Below, piece after piece: positions 36,264 through 44,894 of a stretch of 64,000 nt of DNA. Within the stretch, counting starts at the first letter, position 1. Every line of letters starts with the position of its first letter. The stretch spans positions 1-64,000 of the forward strand of contig CBDCVQ010000003.1 of assembly GCA_965223165.1 (NCBI GenBank), written 5' to 3'. The notes beneath the pieces are model-generated. The model did not search any database, was not told the DNA's origin, and worked only from the letters and a program-made list of their open reading frames with translations. A program made the position numbers and the translations under genes. Source of the stretch: JABDMH01 sp965223165 (GTDB lineage Bacteria > Bacteroidota > Bacteroidia > Chitinophagales > Saprospiraceae).

Positions 36264-37778
36264 ATGAAAACTCCTCGAAACAAGATCAGGCGCCGCCGAT
36301 TTATTGCCGATACGGCCGCCACTGCTGCTACCATCTCGATTGTTCCCAGTCATGTGTTGGCTCGTTCGGGCAAGGTGCCACCCTCTGACAAAATTGTCGT
36401 GGCAAACATTGGCTGTGGTACCCAAGGGCTCCGTGAGATGGGCAGCATGCTCCAAAGCGAGTACCTGCAGGTCGCGGCCGTCTGCGACCCCAATAAGTTT
36501 AGCACGGATTATATTGATTGGTCGCCCCACGGGATCCGAAATAGTATACGCAGGACCTTAGAAGACGAGTCCTGGGGCAAAACGCACCGGGGCATTGCCG
36601 GTGGGCGCGACGTAGCGCAGGCGTATATCAATCGCTATTATTCGAAGACAATGGGCCAGACCTATAGCGGCTGCCAGTCCTATGAGGACTTTCGAGATTT
36701 GCTGGCCAGGGAGTCCGATGTGGATGTGGTGAAGATCATGACCCCTGATCACCTGCATGCGGCCATCGGGATCGCTGCCATGAATGCCGGCAAGCATGTG
36801 ATCACGCATAAGCCCATTGCCAATCGGATGTCCGAGGCAAAAAAGACCATTGACAAAGCCAAGTCCTCCGGACTTAAAACGCACCTGCTGGCCTGGAGCG
36901 AAAAACCCGAGTACGAACTCATCAAACGATGGATCAGTGATGGTGTGATAGGTCAACTACGCGAAATTCACAACTGGTCTTACCGGCCGGTCTGGCCCCA
37001 GTGGACTTCGCTGCCTAAGGAAGGTGTTCCCATCCCGGAAGGTTTCAACTGGGATCTCTGGTTGGGTCCGGTACCACATCGCCCGTACCATCCCAACTAT
37101 ACGCACAATGTCTTTCGGGGATGGTATGATTTCGGCGGAGGCAGCGTGGCCGATATGGGACATTATAGTTTGTTCCCCCTGTTTCGGGTATTGGGGATTG
37201 AGACCCCTCCGATCGCTGCCAAAGCCTACGGTACGACCAGCCGACATGTGGTAGACAGCGTCTGCCGCTGGGTAGACAATACGGAAGCCTTTCCTGCTTC
37301 CTGCATGATCAAGCTGTCCTTCCCCGCGCAGGAGACGTTGCCACCCTTCGACCTGATCTGGTATGACGGTGGCATGAAACCCTTTGCTCCGAAGGAGCTC
37401 GAGGCACAGGGAGAGGACATCAGCAACGAAGGTCTCCTCTTTGTAGGCGACGAGGGTAAGATCTTAGCTGGCTTTCAAGGTGCCAAGCCGCGTATCCTGC
37501 CCCTGTCAAGAATGGATGCGTATGCCGGGCCTAAGGAGGTAGAGCCTGCAGAGCGTCGGCCCCGATCCGAGACCTGGGCGCAAGCGATCAAGGAGGATCG
37601 TGAATCCCCCGGCAGTTTTGTCTACGCTGGTCCCGTGACCGAGGCCATCAACTTGGCCGCCGTGGCGCTGCGATCTGGCAAGCGACTCGAATACGATACC
37701 CAGGCGATGAAGATCACCAACGACGAAGAAGCCAATGCATTCTTAACCCGAAAATATCGGCCGGGCTGGGAGCTCTGA
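36264..37778 (+). CDS. Gfo/Idh/MocA-family oxidoreductase with Tat-like leader
   Basis: A 504-residue exported dehydrogenase-like protein. The ATG at 36264 gives NKIRRRRFIADTAATAATIS, a twin-arginine-type leader. The Rossmann loop is VANIGCGTQGLREMG; the catalytic-loop strand is VITHKPIANRMSEA with His in place of Glu before Lys-Pro. The second domain includes FGGGSVADMGHYSLFPLF, and the protein ends RKYRPGWEL, like the family member at 18272. It is followed 48 bases later by a TIM-barrel gene, a pair that recurs in sugar-modifying loci. Confidence 0.92.
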   Translation: MKTPRNKIRRRRFIADTAATAATISIVPSHVLARSGKVPPSDKIVVANIGCGTQGLREMGSMLQSEYLQVAAVCDPNKFSTDYIDWSPHGIRNSIRRTLEDESWGKTHRGIAGGRDVAQAYINRYYSKTMGQTYSGCQSYEDFRDLLARESDVDVVKIMTPDHLHAAIGIAAMNAGKHVITHKPIANRMSEAKKTIDKAKSSGLKTHLLAWSEKPEYELIKRWISDGVIGQLREIHNWSYRPVWPQWTSLPKEGVPIPEGFNWDLWLGPVPHRPYHPNYTHNVFRGWYDFGGGSVADMGHYSLFPLFRVLGIETPPIAAKAYGTTSRHVVDSVCRWVDNTEAFPASCMIKLSFPAQETLPPFDLIWYDGGMKPFAPKELEAQGEDISNEGLLFVGDEGKILAGFQGAKPRILPLSRMDAYAGPKEVEPAERRPRSETWAQAIKEDRESPGSFVYAGPVTEAINLAAVALRSGKRLEYDTQAMKITNDEEANAFLTRKYRPGWEL

Positions 37779-37826
37779 CATTAGCTGCCGACACTGGATC
37801 CTTTCGAAAATGAAATCATCAGTCAA

Positions 37827-38705
37827 ATGCAAAATAAACAGACACGTAGATCTTTTTTGGAAAAGGCAAGCCTCGCAGGGGCGGCCACATTTATTGCACC
37901 AAAACCCATCACAAAAAACGAATTGAGTATGCCTCCCAGAATGACAACCGACGATATCTCTCTAGCTCAGTGGGCCTTGGTCCAGGAAGTGCGAGAGGGT
38001 GTCTGGAAAACCGTGGAATTTCCCAGGATCGCCAGAGAAGTTTTTGACATTAACGGCGTTGAATTCGTCAACACACTTTTTGAGGTGCCGACGGTAAATT
38101 ATTTAAAGGCCATCAAGAAAAGTGCCGATGAGCATGGCGTGACGCCTGTACTTATCATGGCGGATGCAGAAGGTGACGGCTGTGAGCCCACCAAGCAGCT
38201 GCGCAAACAATTTGTCGTCAATCACCGCAAATGGATCGACATTGCCAAATACCTGGGCTGCCATGCCATCCGCACCAATTGTCGCGGCCCGAAAGACGTA
38301 GACAAGGCCGAGGCACTAAAATGGGCAGCGGAGTCCTATCGGTATTTGCTGGAATATGCCCGTAAAGCCAAAATCAGGGTATACATCGAAAATCACGGCG
38401 GCGTCTCGGACGATGCCGACTGGATGGTAGCACTCTATGAGGAGGTAGACGATCTCTACTTTGGCGCCTTGCCCGACTGGAGGCAACCCGGAGGCAGCTA
38501 TGACAACGTCGATTATCTGAAGAAAATGTTGCCCTGGGCCGGCGGTATGTCCTACCGCAATCAGCCTGACGACGCACTGACCGCCGAAATGATCGCTATG
38601 TGCCGCCAAGCCGGATACAAAGGCTGGTACGGCATCGAATCCTCGGGCCGTGAGGCCATCAAAAAAGGCAAGCAACTACTGACCAAACACCTGGAATTGT
38701 CGTAG
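37827..38705 (+). CDS. Xylose isomerase-like TIM-barrel (sugar phosphate isomerase/epimerase) with Tat-like leader
   Basis: A 292-residue AP-endonuclease-2-fold protein. The leader is MQNKQTRRSFLEKASLAGAATF. Barrel strand ends carry likely metal ligands: Glu in VYIENHGGVSD, Asp/His-type positions in YFGALPDWRQPG, and Glu in GWYGIESSG. The family includes epimerases and 3-keto-glycoside-processing enzymes often paired with Gfo/Idh proteins, and the gene directly follows one here. An envelope role in 3-keto sugar chemistry is a reasonable guess. Dispersed repeats start right after its stop. Confidence 0.88.
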   Translation: MQNKQTRRSFLEKASLAGAATFIAPKPITKNELSMPPRMTTDDISLAQWALVQEVREGVWKTVEFPRIAREVFDINGVEFVNTLFEVPTVNYLKAIKKSADEHGVTPVLIMADAEGDGCEPTKQLRKQFVVNHRKWIDIAKYLGCHAIRTNCRGPKDVDKAEALKWAAESYRYLLEYARKAKIRVYIENHGGVSDDADWMVALYEEVDDLYFGALPDWRQPGGSYDNVDYLKKMLPWAGGMSYRNQPDDALTAEMIAMCRQAGYKGWYGIESSGREAIKKGKQLLTKHLELS

Positions 38706-38950
38706 GACGGTCCGACGGTAGACGGCGGACGGTAGACGGTCCTGGCGAGCTCGCGTCTGTTGGATCGTCGAGCTGCGGGCAGGCCTGGCGCGGTGGCAGA
38801 GATCGGCGAGCCGCCCACAGGACGGTGGACGGTAGACGGTCGTTGCGAGCTCGCGTCTGTTGGATCGTCGAGCTGCGGGCAGGCCCGGCGCGAAGGCAAA
38901 GATCGGCGAGCCGCCCACTGGCCACGGTAGACGGCCCTTGCGAGCTGGCG
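38706..38950. repeat. Two 100-bp copies of the dispersed GC-rich repeat, inverted relative to the 16335 array
   Basis: GGATCGTCGAGCTGCGGGC recurs at 38762 and 38862, each followed by GATCGGCGAGCCGCCCAC and bracketed by ACGGTAGACGG minisatellite and GCGAGCTCGC. Read on the other strand, this is the GC-rich core, GAGCTC box and CCGTCCACCGT box of the long array. The AT-rich half of the 189-bp unit is absent. No gene is seen in this stretch. Confidence 0.92.
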
Positions 38951-39076
38951 ATGGATGATTTTGTTTGCCGCGGCCCCAATCGTATATCGACTACGCATCT
39001 ACCTTGATGACGCAATCGGTGCCAGAATAAATTTGCCTATCTTCTCTGAAGTAACCCACGTAGGAATAAACAACCA

Positions 39077-40375
39077 ATGAAACGAAGAAGCTTTCTCCAA
39101 AAATCCGGCCTGGCTCTTGGAGCCAGTGGCCTATGGCCCACCTTGTCAGCATCAGGCCCAGCCCCGACCAGCTACCGTAGTTGGATCGACATTCGATCGC
39201 AATTCAACCTCGATCCCAATCTTATCCACATGGCGCAGATGCTCCTGGCCTCCCATCCGGCCAGTGTGCGCGAAGCCATTGCCAAACACCGCAAGGGATT
39301 TGATCAAAACCCCACGGAGTACTGGGAAGAACACTGGGTCGAAGCCGTAGACAAGGTGCTTGCCGCGGCGGCTAAATACTTGCAAGCGGATGTGGATGAG
39401 ATTGCACTCACCGACAGTACGACGATGGGGCTTGGCACACTCTATACCGGCCTGCGCCTTCAAGGAGACGATGAGGTGCTGTGTTCGATGCACGAACACT
39501 ATTCCACCTACAAGTCGTTGGATTATGCCGTCGAGAAAAATGGGGCGGCCCTGCGAAAGATTCAACTTTATGAGAATCCTCACCTCGTCACCGAAGGAGA
39601 GGTCCTGGATAAGCTCCGAGCCGGCATCTCAGACCGCACCCGCGTGGTGGCGCTGACTTGGGTCCACTCTTCCACCGGGGTCAAGCTTCCGATATCGGCT
39701 ATTTCCACCTTGATCGCAGAAGCCAACCAGCGCAGGTCGGCGGCCGATCGCATCTACTTCTGTGTGGACGGCGTACATGGTTTTGGGATCGAAGATGTGA
39801 CCATGAAGGACCTCGGCTGCGACTTCTTCGTGGCAGGTACACACAAATGGCTTTTTGGACCTCGGGGCACTGGACTGATCTGGGCCAAAAAAGATGCTTG
39901 GGACATGGTCGTTCCTACGATTCCCGCATTTCGCATGGACCCCTACGGTCAGTGGCTCGGCTTCGTGCCCAAGGACAAGCAAATCAGTTTCTCGCAGCGC
40001 TGCAGTCCCGGAGGATTTCATTCATTTGAGTATCGGTGGGCCCTGCGCGAGGCCTTTGATTTTCAACTAAAAATCGGCAAGGAGAAAATTCAGAAACGAA
40101 CACATGCCTTGGGAAGGCTATTGCGTGATGGCCTGAAAGAGATGAATCACGTCACATTGCATACACCCATGTCCTCCCAGCTGTCATCCGGCATTAACGC
40201 ATTTGAAGTAGCCGGGCTGACGGAAGTCCAGGTGGTGGAGAAACTCAGAGAACATCGAATCATCGGCAGCTATTCGCCTTACGCCGAAAGTTACGCACGG
40301 CTGACCCCAGCCATTACGAATACCGAGGCAGAAGTGCACCATTGCCTCAAGGCCCTGGAAAGATTAAAAAGCTAA
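39077..40375 (+). CDS. Class V aminotransferase-like PLP enzyme with Tat-like leader
   Basis: A 432-residue fold-type I PLP protein related to cysteine desulfurases and isopenicillin N epimerases. The leader is MKRRSFLQKSGLALGASGLW. Family features are LTDSTTMGLGTLY (PLP phosphate loop), VVALTWVHSSTGVKLPI, CVDGVHGFG (Asp of the ring nitrogen) and GTHKWLFGPRGTG (Schiff-base Lys). The export-type leader is unusual for the fold. It is co-oriented with the TIM-barrel gene but 371 bases away, with the repeats between. Confidence 0.9.
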   Translation: MKRRSFLQKSGLALGASGLWPTLSASGPAPTSYRSWIDIRSQFNLDPNLIHMAQMLLASHPASVREAIAKHRKGFDQNPTEYWEEHWVEAVDKVLAAAAKYLQADVDEIALTDSTTMGLGTLYTGLRLQGDDEVLCSMHEHYSTYKSLDYAVEKNGAALRKIQLYENPHLVTEGEVLDKLRAGISDRTRVVALTWVHSSTGVKLPISAISTLIAEANQRRSAADRIYFCVDGVHGFGIEDVTMKDLGCDFFVAGTHKWLFGPRGTGLIWAKKDAWDMVVPTIPAFRMDPYGQWLGFVPKDKQISFSQRCSPGGFHSFEYRWALREAFDFQLKIGKEKIQKRTHALGRLLRDGLKEMNHVTLHTPMSSQLSSGINAFEVAGLTEVQVVEKLREHRIIGSYSPYAESYARLTPAITNTEAEVHHCLKALERLKS

Positions 40376-40494
40376 AAAACAATATTTAATTTTTTCGACA
40401 GGATCTCTCGCAAGCCGTAGGAAATTACACCGAGGGTGCCAGTACCTGGACGAATGATCTCTCGAGATAAGTATAAGACACATTTATTGTTGCA

Positions 40495-40504
40495 ATGTTA
40501 TTTG
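40495..40504 (+). pseudogene. First ten bases of the M19 dipeptidase gene, cut off by the IS4 element
   Basis: ATGTTATTTG at 40495-40504 is the original start of the dipeptidase gene. Joined to 42041 it reads MLFDLHAHVTIKPF and continues in frame to 43932, a 633-residue protein. The original promoter would lie in 40376-40494, where no other feature is seen. Confidence 0.85.
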
Positions 40505-40506
40505 AC

Positions 40507-41928
40507 TCAAGTTTCGGTAGTAAATGCTAGGGACAGTTTCTCAAATTTGGAGTAGAATTCATCCTTCCGCAGTAGATTATCGCGCAGGATGTTGATGGGC
40601 AGGTCTACGAATCGGGCAAGTTTTCGGATTAGGCCCATTACTTTGTTCCAAAATCTATTCATGAGAGTGGGACTGAGCCAGTTGCGTGAGATCTCTTTGA
40701 ATAAACCGCCGATGGTTTGATAATGGTGAATCATCTTATATTTTGACAAGAAATTATAGGCCAGCAGGCATTGGGTAGCATCAGCGATTTGGGCGTCAAA
40801 GTCTCTGCTTTGACAAGCGCCAAATTTCAAATGTTGCTTGAGTTCCTTGTAAGACACTTCGATGCTCCACCGATTCTGGTAAATCTGATAAGCCTTTTTG
40901 GCTCCAATTTTTAGATTGGTCGTGGCAATAACCTCCCATTTGCTACCTCGTTTGTTCTCTTTGTAAAAGAATAATTGGAGGAGGTGACCCTGGAACTCTA
41001 CAGTCAATCCTCCGTAATATAGGCCCATCTCTGTCCAATATTTTCTGGAGTTCAACGATCGAAACTTGTTGGATAGGCTGGAAATAGTACGGGGATTCCC
41101 CTTCAATATATACTTCCAATTATTGTTCTTCGGCCGGCTAATCAAATGGATCCCATGGCTTACCGCCGCTTCCACCAATGACCTGTTAAAAAACCAGGAA
41201 TCTACCAGTATATAGGAGGCTCTGAACCCTTTGTTGATAGCTCGTCTCAGCATTTGTACGGCTACCAGTGTCTTCTTCTCAAAGTATTCTGATGTCCTTT
41301 TACATCCTGGACTATTCTTATCCCGCCTCTTAGCATATCTTTTCTTTCGATCTTTTTTCCTGATTCCCTGGTCCTTCTTTTTCCCAGCCTCCCCATGTAG
41401 GGAGAAGTCAAGATGCAACAGGGTCGCACCTGTCCACAACGCCAGATTCAGCCCCTTATATCCCAGTATGGACCCGCCCTTCACATGGGAATAGATCCGC
41501 CCTAATAGTTCCATGCGCTTGCCCGTCTTTGGCATGTCGGTATCATCTATAATAAAGCATCGCGTCTGATCGGCCCTTGAATGGTCTTGTGATATTTCTT
41601 CGCCTTCGATATCACAACTCTTTGCTTGTCTCAGCAAGCATTGTCGCCAATTAATCCTCGGACTATTCTTGATCCCATAGAATACGTCTTTGCCATATTG
41701 GATCAACCTGCCTAAATCGGATCTAAAATACTGCCCAATTGACTCAATCTTCAACAGCTTTAGCAAGACCATCATCTTGACCACCGAATCTCGACTGGCT
41801 AAAGCATGATGATGTGCCTTGATCCCTGATAGAGAACTATTCACTACATCGTTAAATAGTGCGCACGAAATCTGTCCAGAATACATCCAAATTGATTGTA
41901 TTTCCTCGAAAAAATCTGTATCTTTCAT
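40507..41928 (-). CDS. IS4-family DDE transposase
   Basis: A 473-residue transposase. Catalytic Asp residues appear in IIDDTDMPKTGK and YILVDSWFFN, and the IS4 signature Y-x2-R-x3-E-x6-K is seen as YQNRWSIEVSYKELK. The frame is complete, so the enzyme is probably active. The gene is AT-rich compared with its neighbours. No clear Shine-Dalgarno site precedes the ATG at 41928, as is common in Bacteroidota. Confidence 0.95.
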   Translation of the reverse strand: MKDTDFFEEIQSIWMYSGQISCALFNDVVNSSLSGIKAHHHALASRDSVVKMMVLLKLLKIESIGQYFRSDLGRLIQYGKDVFYGIKNSPRINWRQCLLRQAKSCDIEGEEISQDHSRADQTRCFIIDDTDMPKTGKRMELLGRIYSHVKGGSILGYKGLNLALWTGATLLHLDFSLHGEAGKKKDQGIRKKDRKKRYAKRRDKNSPGCKRTSEYFEKKTLVAVQMLRRAINKGFRASYILVDSWFFNRSLVEAAVSHGIHLISRPKNNNWKYILKGNPRTISSLSNKFRSLNSRKYWTEMGLYYGGLTVEFQGHLLQLFFYKENKRGSKWEVIATTNLKIGAKKAYQIYQNRWSIEVSYKELKQHLKFGACQSRDFDAQIADATQCLLAYNFLSKYKMIHHYQTIGGLFKEISRNWLSPTLMNRFWNKVMGLIRKLARFVDLPINILRDNLLRKDEFYSKFEKLSLAFTTET

Positions 41929-41953
41929 TAAGGAGTTTTGTTTCTTTTGTCAA

Positions 41954-41984
41954 CTCTAAAATACTGATTTACTGTATTTTAGAG
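41954..41984. other. 11-bp perfect hairpin upstream of the IS4 transposase
   Basis: CTCTAAAATAC at 41954-41964 pairs with GTATTTTAGAG at 41974-41984 around nine bases. It lies 25 bases before the transposase start. Hairpins here in IS10/IS50-type elements shield the start from read-through transcripts; the same role is inferred, not shown. Confidence 0.65.
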
Positions 41985-42213
41985 AAGTAACTTAACTCCT
42001 TTTTTTCTTATTCCTTTACTGCCGAAACTTGAGTTATTTGATCTGCACGCACATGTAACCATTAAACCATTTCACAATAAAAATCATCGACTGGATCCGC
42101 CCCGGTTCCCCGATCCGGACCACTGGGAAGCCCGAGAGGCATTCACCGCCGATGAACAATATTACAATCACCTGATTGATCGACTGGACAAGTCACTCAT
42201 CGTCCGATCGCAG

Positions 42214-43932
42214 GTGCATCTATCCGCAGCGTATCAAGGCGGATTTCGAGCCCTGTCTGCCTCCCTTTATCCACTCGAATCAGGATTTGCCCTTCCTACC
42301 GATTTTCTGCAGAACATCACCGATCTTCTAGGGGTCGATCTGGACAAGGCCATTGGGTCTGTCATCGGCATCGACTCCGAGGCAGTAGTTTTCATCCGTC
42401 AACGGTCATACAGTTACTATTCCTTTCTCCTGCGTGAGGCGCAAAACCTGTCCTTTGGTATCAGAAACTATCGAAGTGCGGATGGTCATGATCTCTCCTA
42501 TCGCATTGTCTCCAACTATCATGAGCTGCAAGCCACTGTACAAGACGATCCTCATTCTATTGCCCTGGTTCTCAGCGTAGAGGGGGCCCACAGCTTCATC
42601 GATGATGTAATCGACCCCTTACGCACCCGCCTCGAGCGGCAAGTCTACCAGAAGCGAGTGCGGCGGGAGGCACGTGCCTGGGCGGATAAAACCTGTGCCC
42701 AGATCGACGACTATAAGTCCCGCTATCCGGAAACCTTTTTTGTGACCTACGCCCACCACTTCTTCAATCTGATGTGTGGTCATGCCTACACGTTCAGTCG
42801 CATCATGTTTAATCAACGACCGGCTAGATACGGCCTTAAGGGTATCAATCGCTATGGCTGGCAGATGCTGGAGCGGCTGCTCGAAAGAAAAACAGTCAAT
42901 GGCCAAAAACTGCGGCGCCTGCTGATCGACACCAAACACATGAGTGTCCGCAGCCGACAAGAATATCACGATTTTGTTTTCAACGCCCGGCAGGTGCGTG
43001 ATTGGATTCCAATCATCCAAAGTCATACGGCTGCCAGCGGCAGGGCGTCCATGCGGCAAGTGGTCCAACTGCAAGACGGTGGTAAAAATTGGCGCAAGGG
43101 TCCATACCCCGAAGAGGACGTAAAATATCCGGGCCAGCTGGTGGATTTGGGACTCAATTTATTTGACGACGAAATTCGAGAAATTATTGACAGCGACGGA
43201 TTGATCGGCATCATGCTCGACGAAAAAAGAATTCTCGGAAAAAAATTGCCGGAGGATATCAGCCAAATAGAAGCAGCAAGATTGACACTCGATGTCGTTG
43301 GCGCAAAAAAACTCCTGGAAAAATATGTGGGAAAACCCGGTGTGAAGCGCAAGTTTCTCAAAAAAGACTATTTCCATCGAAAATATGTCGTCAACCGATG
43401 CAGCAAGTTCAAACATGCCAAAAAACTCCTGGGAATTTTTCTTTTTGTGCAGAAATATTGTGCACAACAATTGGACGCCGGAGGACTGGACGACCAAACG
43501 CAGGCAGTTTTGGTAGAAGACCAGCAACAAATCCAGGAGGTGATAGATCACATCCGGTCAAGATTAAAACCCATTAGCGCCTCGCTGATCTTACACCAAG
43601 TGCTCTATCTGTCTGAAGTGGGTGGATCGGCGGCCTTGGACCACCTCTGCATCGGCTCGGATTTTGATGGCGTGATCAATCCGCTAGACACTTACCCCGA
43701 TGCATCATACCTAGGCACCCTCTCCCAAGACTTACTCTCTCACTGGACTGAAATGCGGCTCAAAGGCGTCGAACGCTATGAGAAACATCGGCGTGGGTTG
43801 ACTCCTCAAGTAATTATACAAAAACTGCTTTGGGGAAATGCCGACCGATTTATGTCCCGCTATTTTACCGACGAGTATCTGGCCGACGGGATACATCCAG
43901 ACGTACCTGAGATCCAATGGCCAGCGGTCTGA
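42214..43932 (+). CDS. Membrane dipeptidase-like (M19) protein, start removed by IS insertion
   Basis: Zinc dipeptidase family; the visible C-terminal part includes HLCIGSDFDGVINPL, the M19 motif, and FVTYAHHFFNLMCGHAYTF. The frame is open leftwards to the insertion sequence, where it reads FDLHAHVTIKPFHNK, containing the first metal-binding HxH. That region has no ATG, GTG or TTG in frame. The first usable start is the GTG at 42214, which would drop about 60 residues including the HxH, so any product is probably inactive. The intact gene was 633 residues. Length beyond typical M19 enzymes (about 350-400) indicates an inserted helical region around 330-470. Confidence 0.82.
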   Translation: MHLSAAYQGGFRALSASLYPLESGFALPTDFLQNITDLLGVDLDKAIGSVIGIDSEAVVFIRQRSYSYYSFLLREAQNLSFGIRNYRSADGHDLSYRIVSNYHELQATVQDDPHSIALVLSVEGAHSFIDDVIDPLRTRLERQVYQKRVRREARAWADKTCAQIDDYKSRYPETFFVTYAHHFFNLMCGHAYTFSRIMFNQRPARYGLKGINRYGWQMLERLLERKTVNGQKLRRLLIDTKHMSVRSRQEYHDFVFNARQVRDWIPIIQSHTAASGRASMRQVVQLQDGGKNWRKGPYPEEDVKYPGQLVDLGLNLFDDEIREIIDSDGLIGIMLDEKRILGKKLPEDISQIEAARLTLDVVGAKKLLEKYVGKPGVKRKFLKKDYFHRKYVVNRCSKFKHAKKLLGIFLFVQKYCAQQLDAGGLDDQTQAVLVEDQQQIQEVIDHIRSRLKPISASLILHQVLYLSEVGGSAALDHLCIGSDFDGVINPLDTYPDASYLGTLSQDLLSHWTEMRLKGVERYEKHRRGLTPQVIIQKLLWGNADRFMSRYFTDEYLADGIHPDVPEIQWPAV

Positions 43933-44063
43933 CCGGCATGCACTTGCCGCGCTGCGGAGAGGACTATGGAGGTAACGGAGTTCCAGGTTGCGCGGGTATT
44001 TTACAGGGCTCGGATGGGCAGCGATCGTCCAGTTGGATTGTTTTTTTGCAATTTTACCGGTAG

Positions 44064-44831
44064 ATGAAAAGGAGAACCTTTGTGAAGGCCGGGCTCATCG
44101 GCGCTATCGCCGAACCCGCACTTCGGGCCCATGAGGATGCAGCCACGCACATACTGACTCTGAGCTTCGACGATGGATTTCGCAAGTCCTTCTATAAGAT
44201 AGCCGAGCTGTACGAAGCCCATGGTTTGAGCGCCTGCTTTAACGTCATCGCGTCGGGGCACCTACCTTCCTTCAAGGCGGTAGACCAATGGATACTACCG
44301 GAGTTGATGGGCAATTTTGATGATTGGAATGCGCTTCAGGAAAGAGGCCATGAGATCATGCCGCACAGTTGGCAACACCTCAATCTGGCCCGCCAACCAT
44401 TGGACGAGGCCAAGGCGCTGATCGACCAATGTCTGGACTATTTTGCCGAGCACCTGCAGGGATTCGATGCGACGCGGTCGATCTTCAACTTCCCCTTTAA
44501 TGCTTCCACCCCTGACTTGGAACAGTTTACCCTGACACGAGTGAGAGCGCTGAGATCGGGCGGACGTAGTGCCCTCAATCCGATTCCGACCGGCAAAGAG
44601 CCCCTTCGACTGCAATGCCGTTCGCAAGGTCCCGATAATATCGATCACTGGATCCAGGCCCAGGTAGATACCTTCTTGGCGTCGGATGGGGGATGGCTGA
44701 TCCTAAATGCCCACGGACTCGATGAGGAAGGATGGGGACCTATCAGCACTACCTATTTAGATACACTCCTTAAACAGCTGGTGAAGGTGAAATATGTGTC
44801 GGTCCGGCCGCCCAGTGAGGTGCTGCCCTAG
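44064..44831 (+). CDS. Polysaccharide deacetylase-like (NodB fold) with Tat-like leader
   Basis: A 255-residue carbohydrate esterase-like protein. The leader is MKRRTFVKAGLIGAIAEPAL. Motif 1 is LTLSFDDGFRKS (catalytic and metal Asp), motif 2 is HEIMPHSWQHLNL with the two metal His in HSWQH, and motif 3 is replaced by IFNFPFNAS. The C-terminal GGWLILNAHGLDEEGWG carries the final His. It would remove acetyl groups from a glycan or a small sugar. A DPP-IV-like gene follows in the same direction. Confidence 0.88.
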   Translation: MKRRTFVKAGLIGAIAEPALRAHEDAATHILTLSFDDGFRKSFYKIAELYEAHGLSACFNVIASGHLPSFKAVDQWILPELMGNFDDWNALQERGHEIMPHSWQHLNLARQPLDEAKALIDQCLDYFAEHLQGFDATRSIFNFPFNASTPDLEQFTLTRVRALRSGGRSALNPIPTGKEPLRLQCRSQGPDNIDHWIQAQVDTFLASDGGWLILNAHGLDEEGWGPISTTYLDTLLKQLVKVKYVSVRPPSEVLP

Positions 44832-44894
44832 TCACCGTACAACCAAAAACACTCCCACGCCATCTCACCTAGGTAACGCGAATGACCAAACGAA

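Larger units (their letters stand above)
40505..42034 (-). mobile_element. IS4-family insertion sequence, complete, 1530 bp
   Basis: Terminal inverted repeats begin ACTCAAGTTTCGG and match at 20 of 22 positions (40505-40526 and 42013-42034). A TATTTG duplication flanks the element at 40499-40504 and 42035-42040. The leftward transposase stop codon lies inside the left repeat. Removing the element and one TATTTG restores the dipeptidase frame exactly, confirming the borders. An 11-bp perfect hairpin sits between the right end and the transposase start. Confidence 0.94.
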
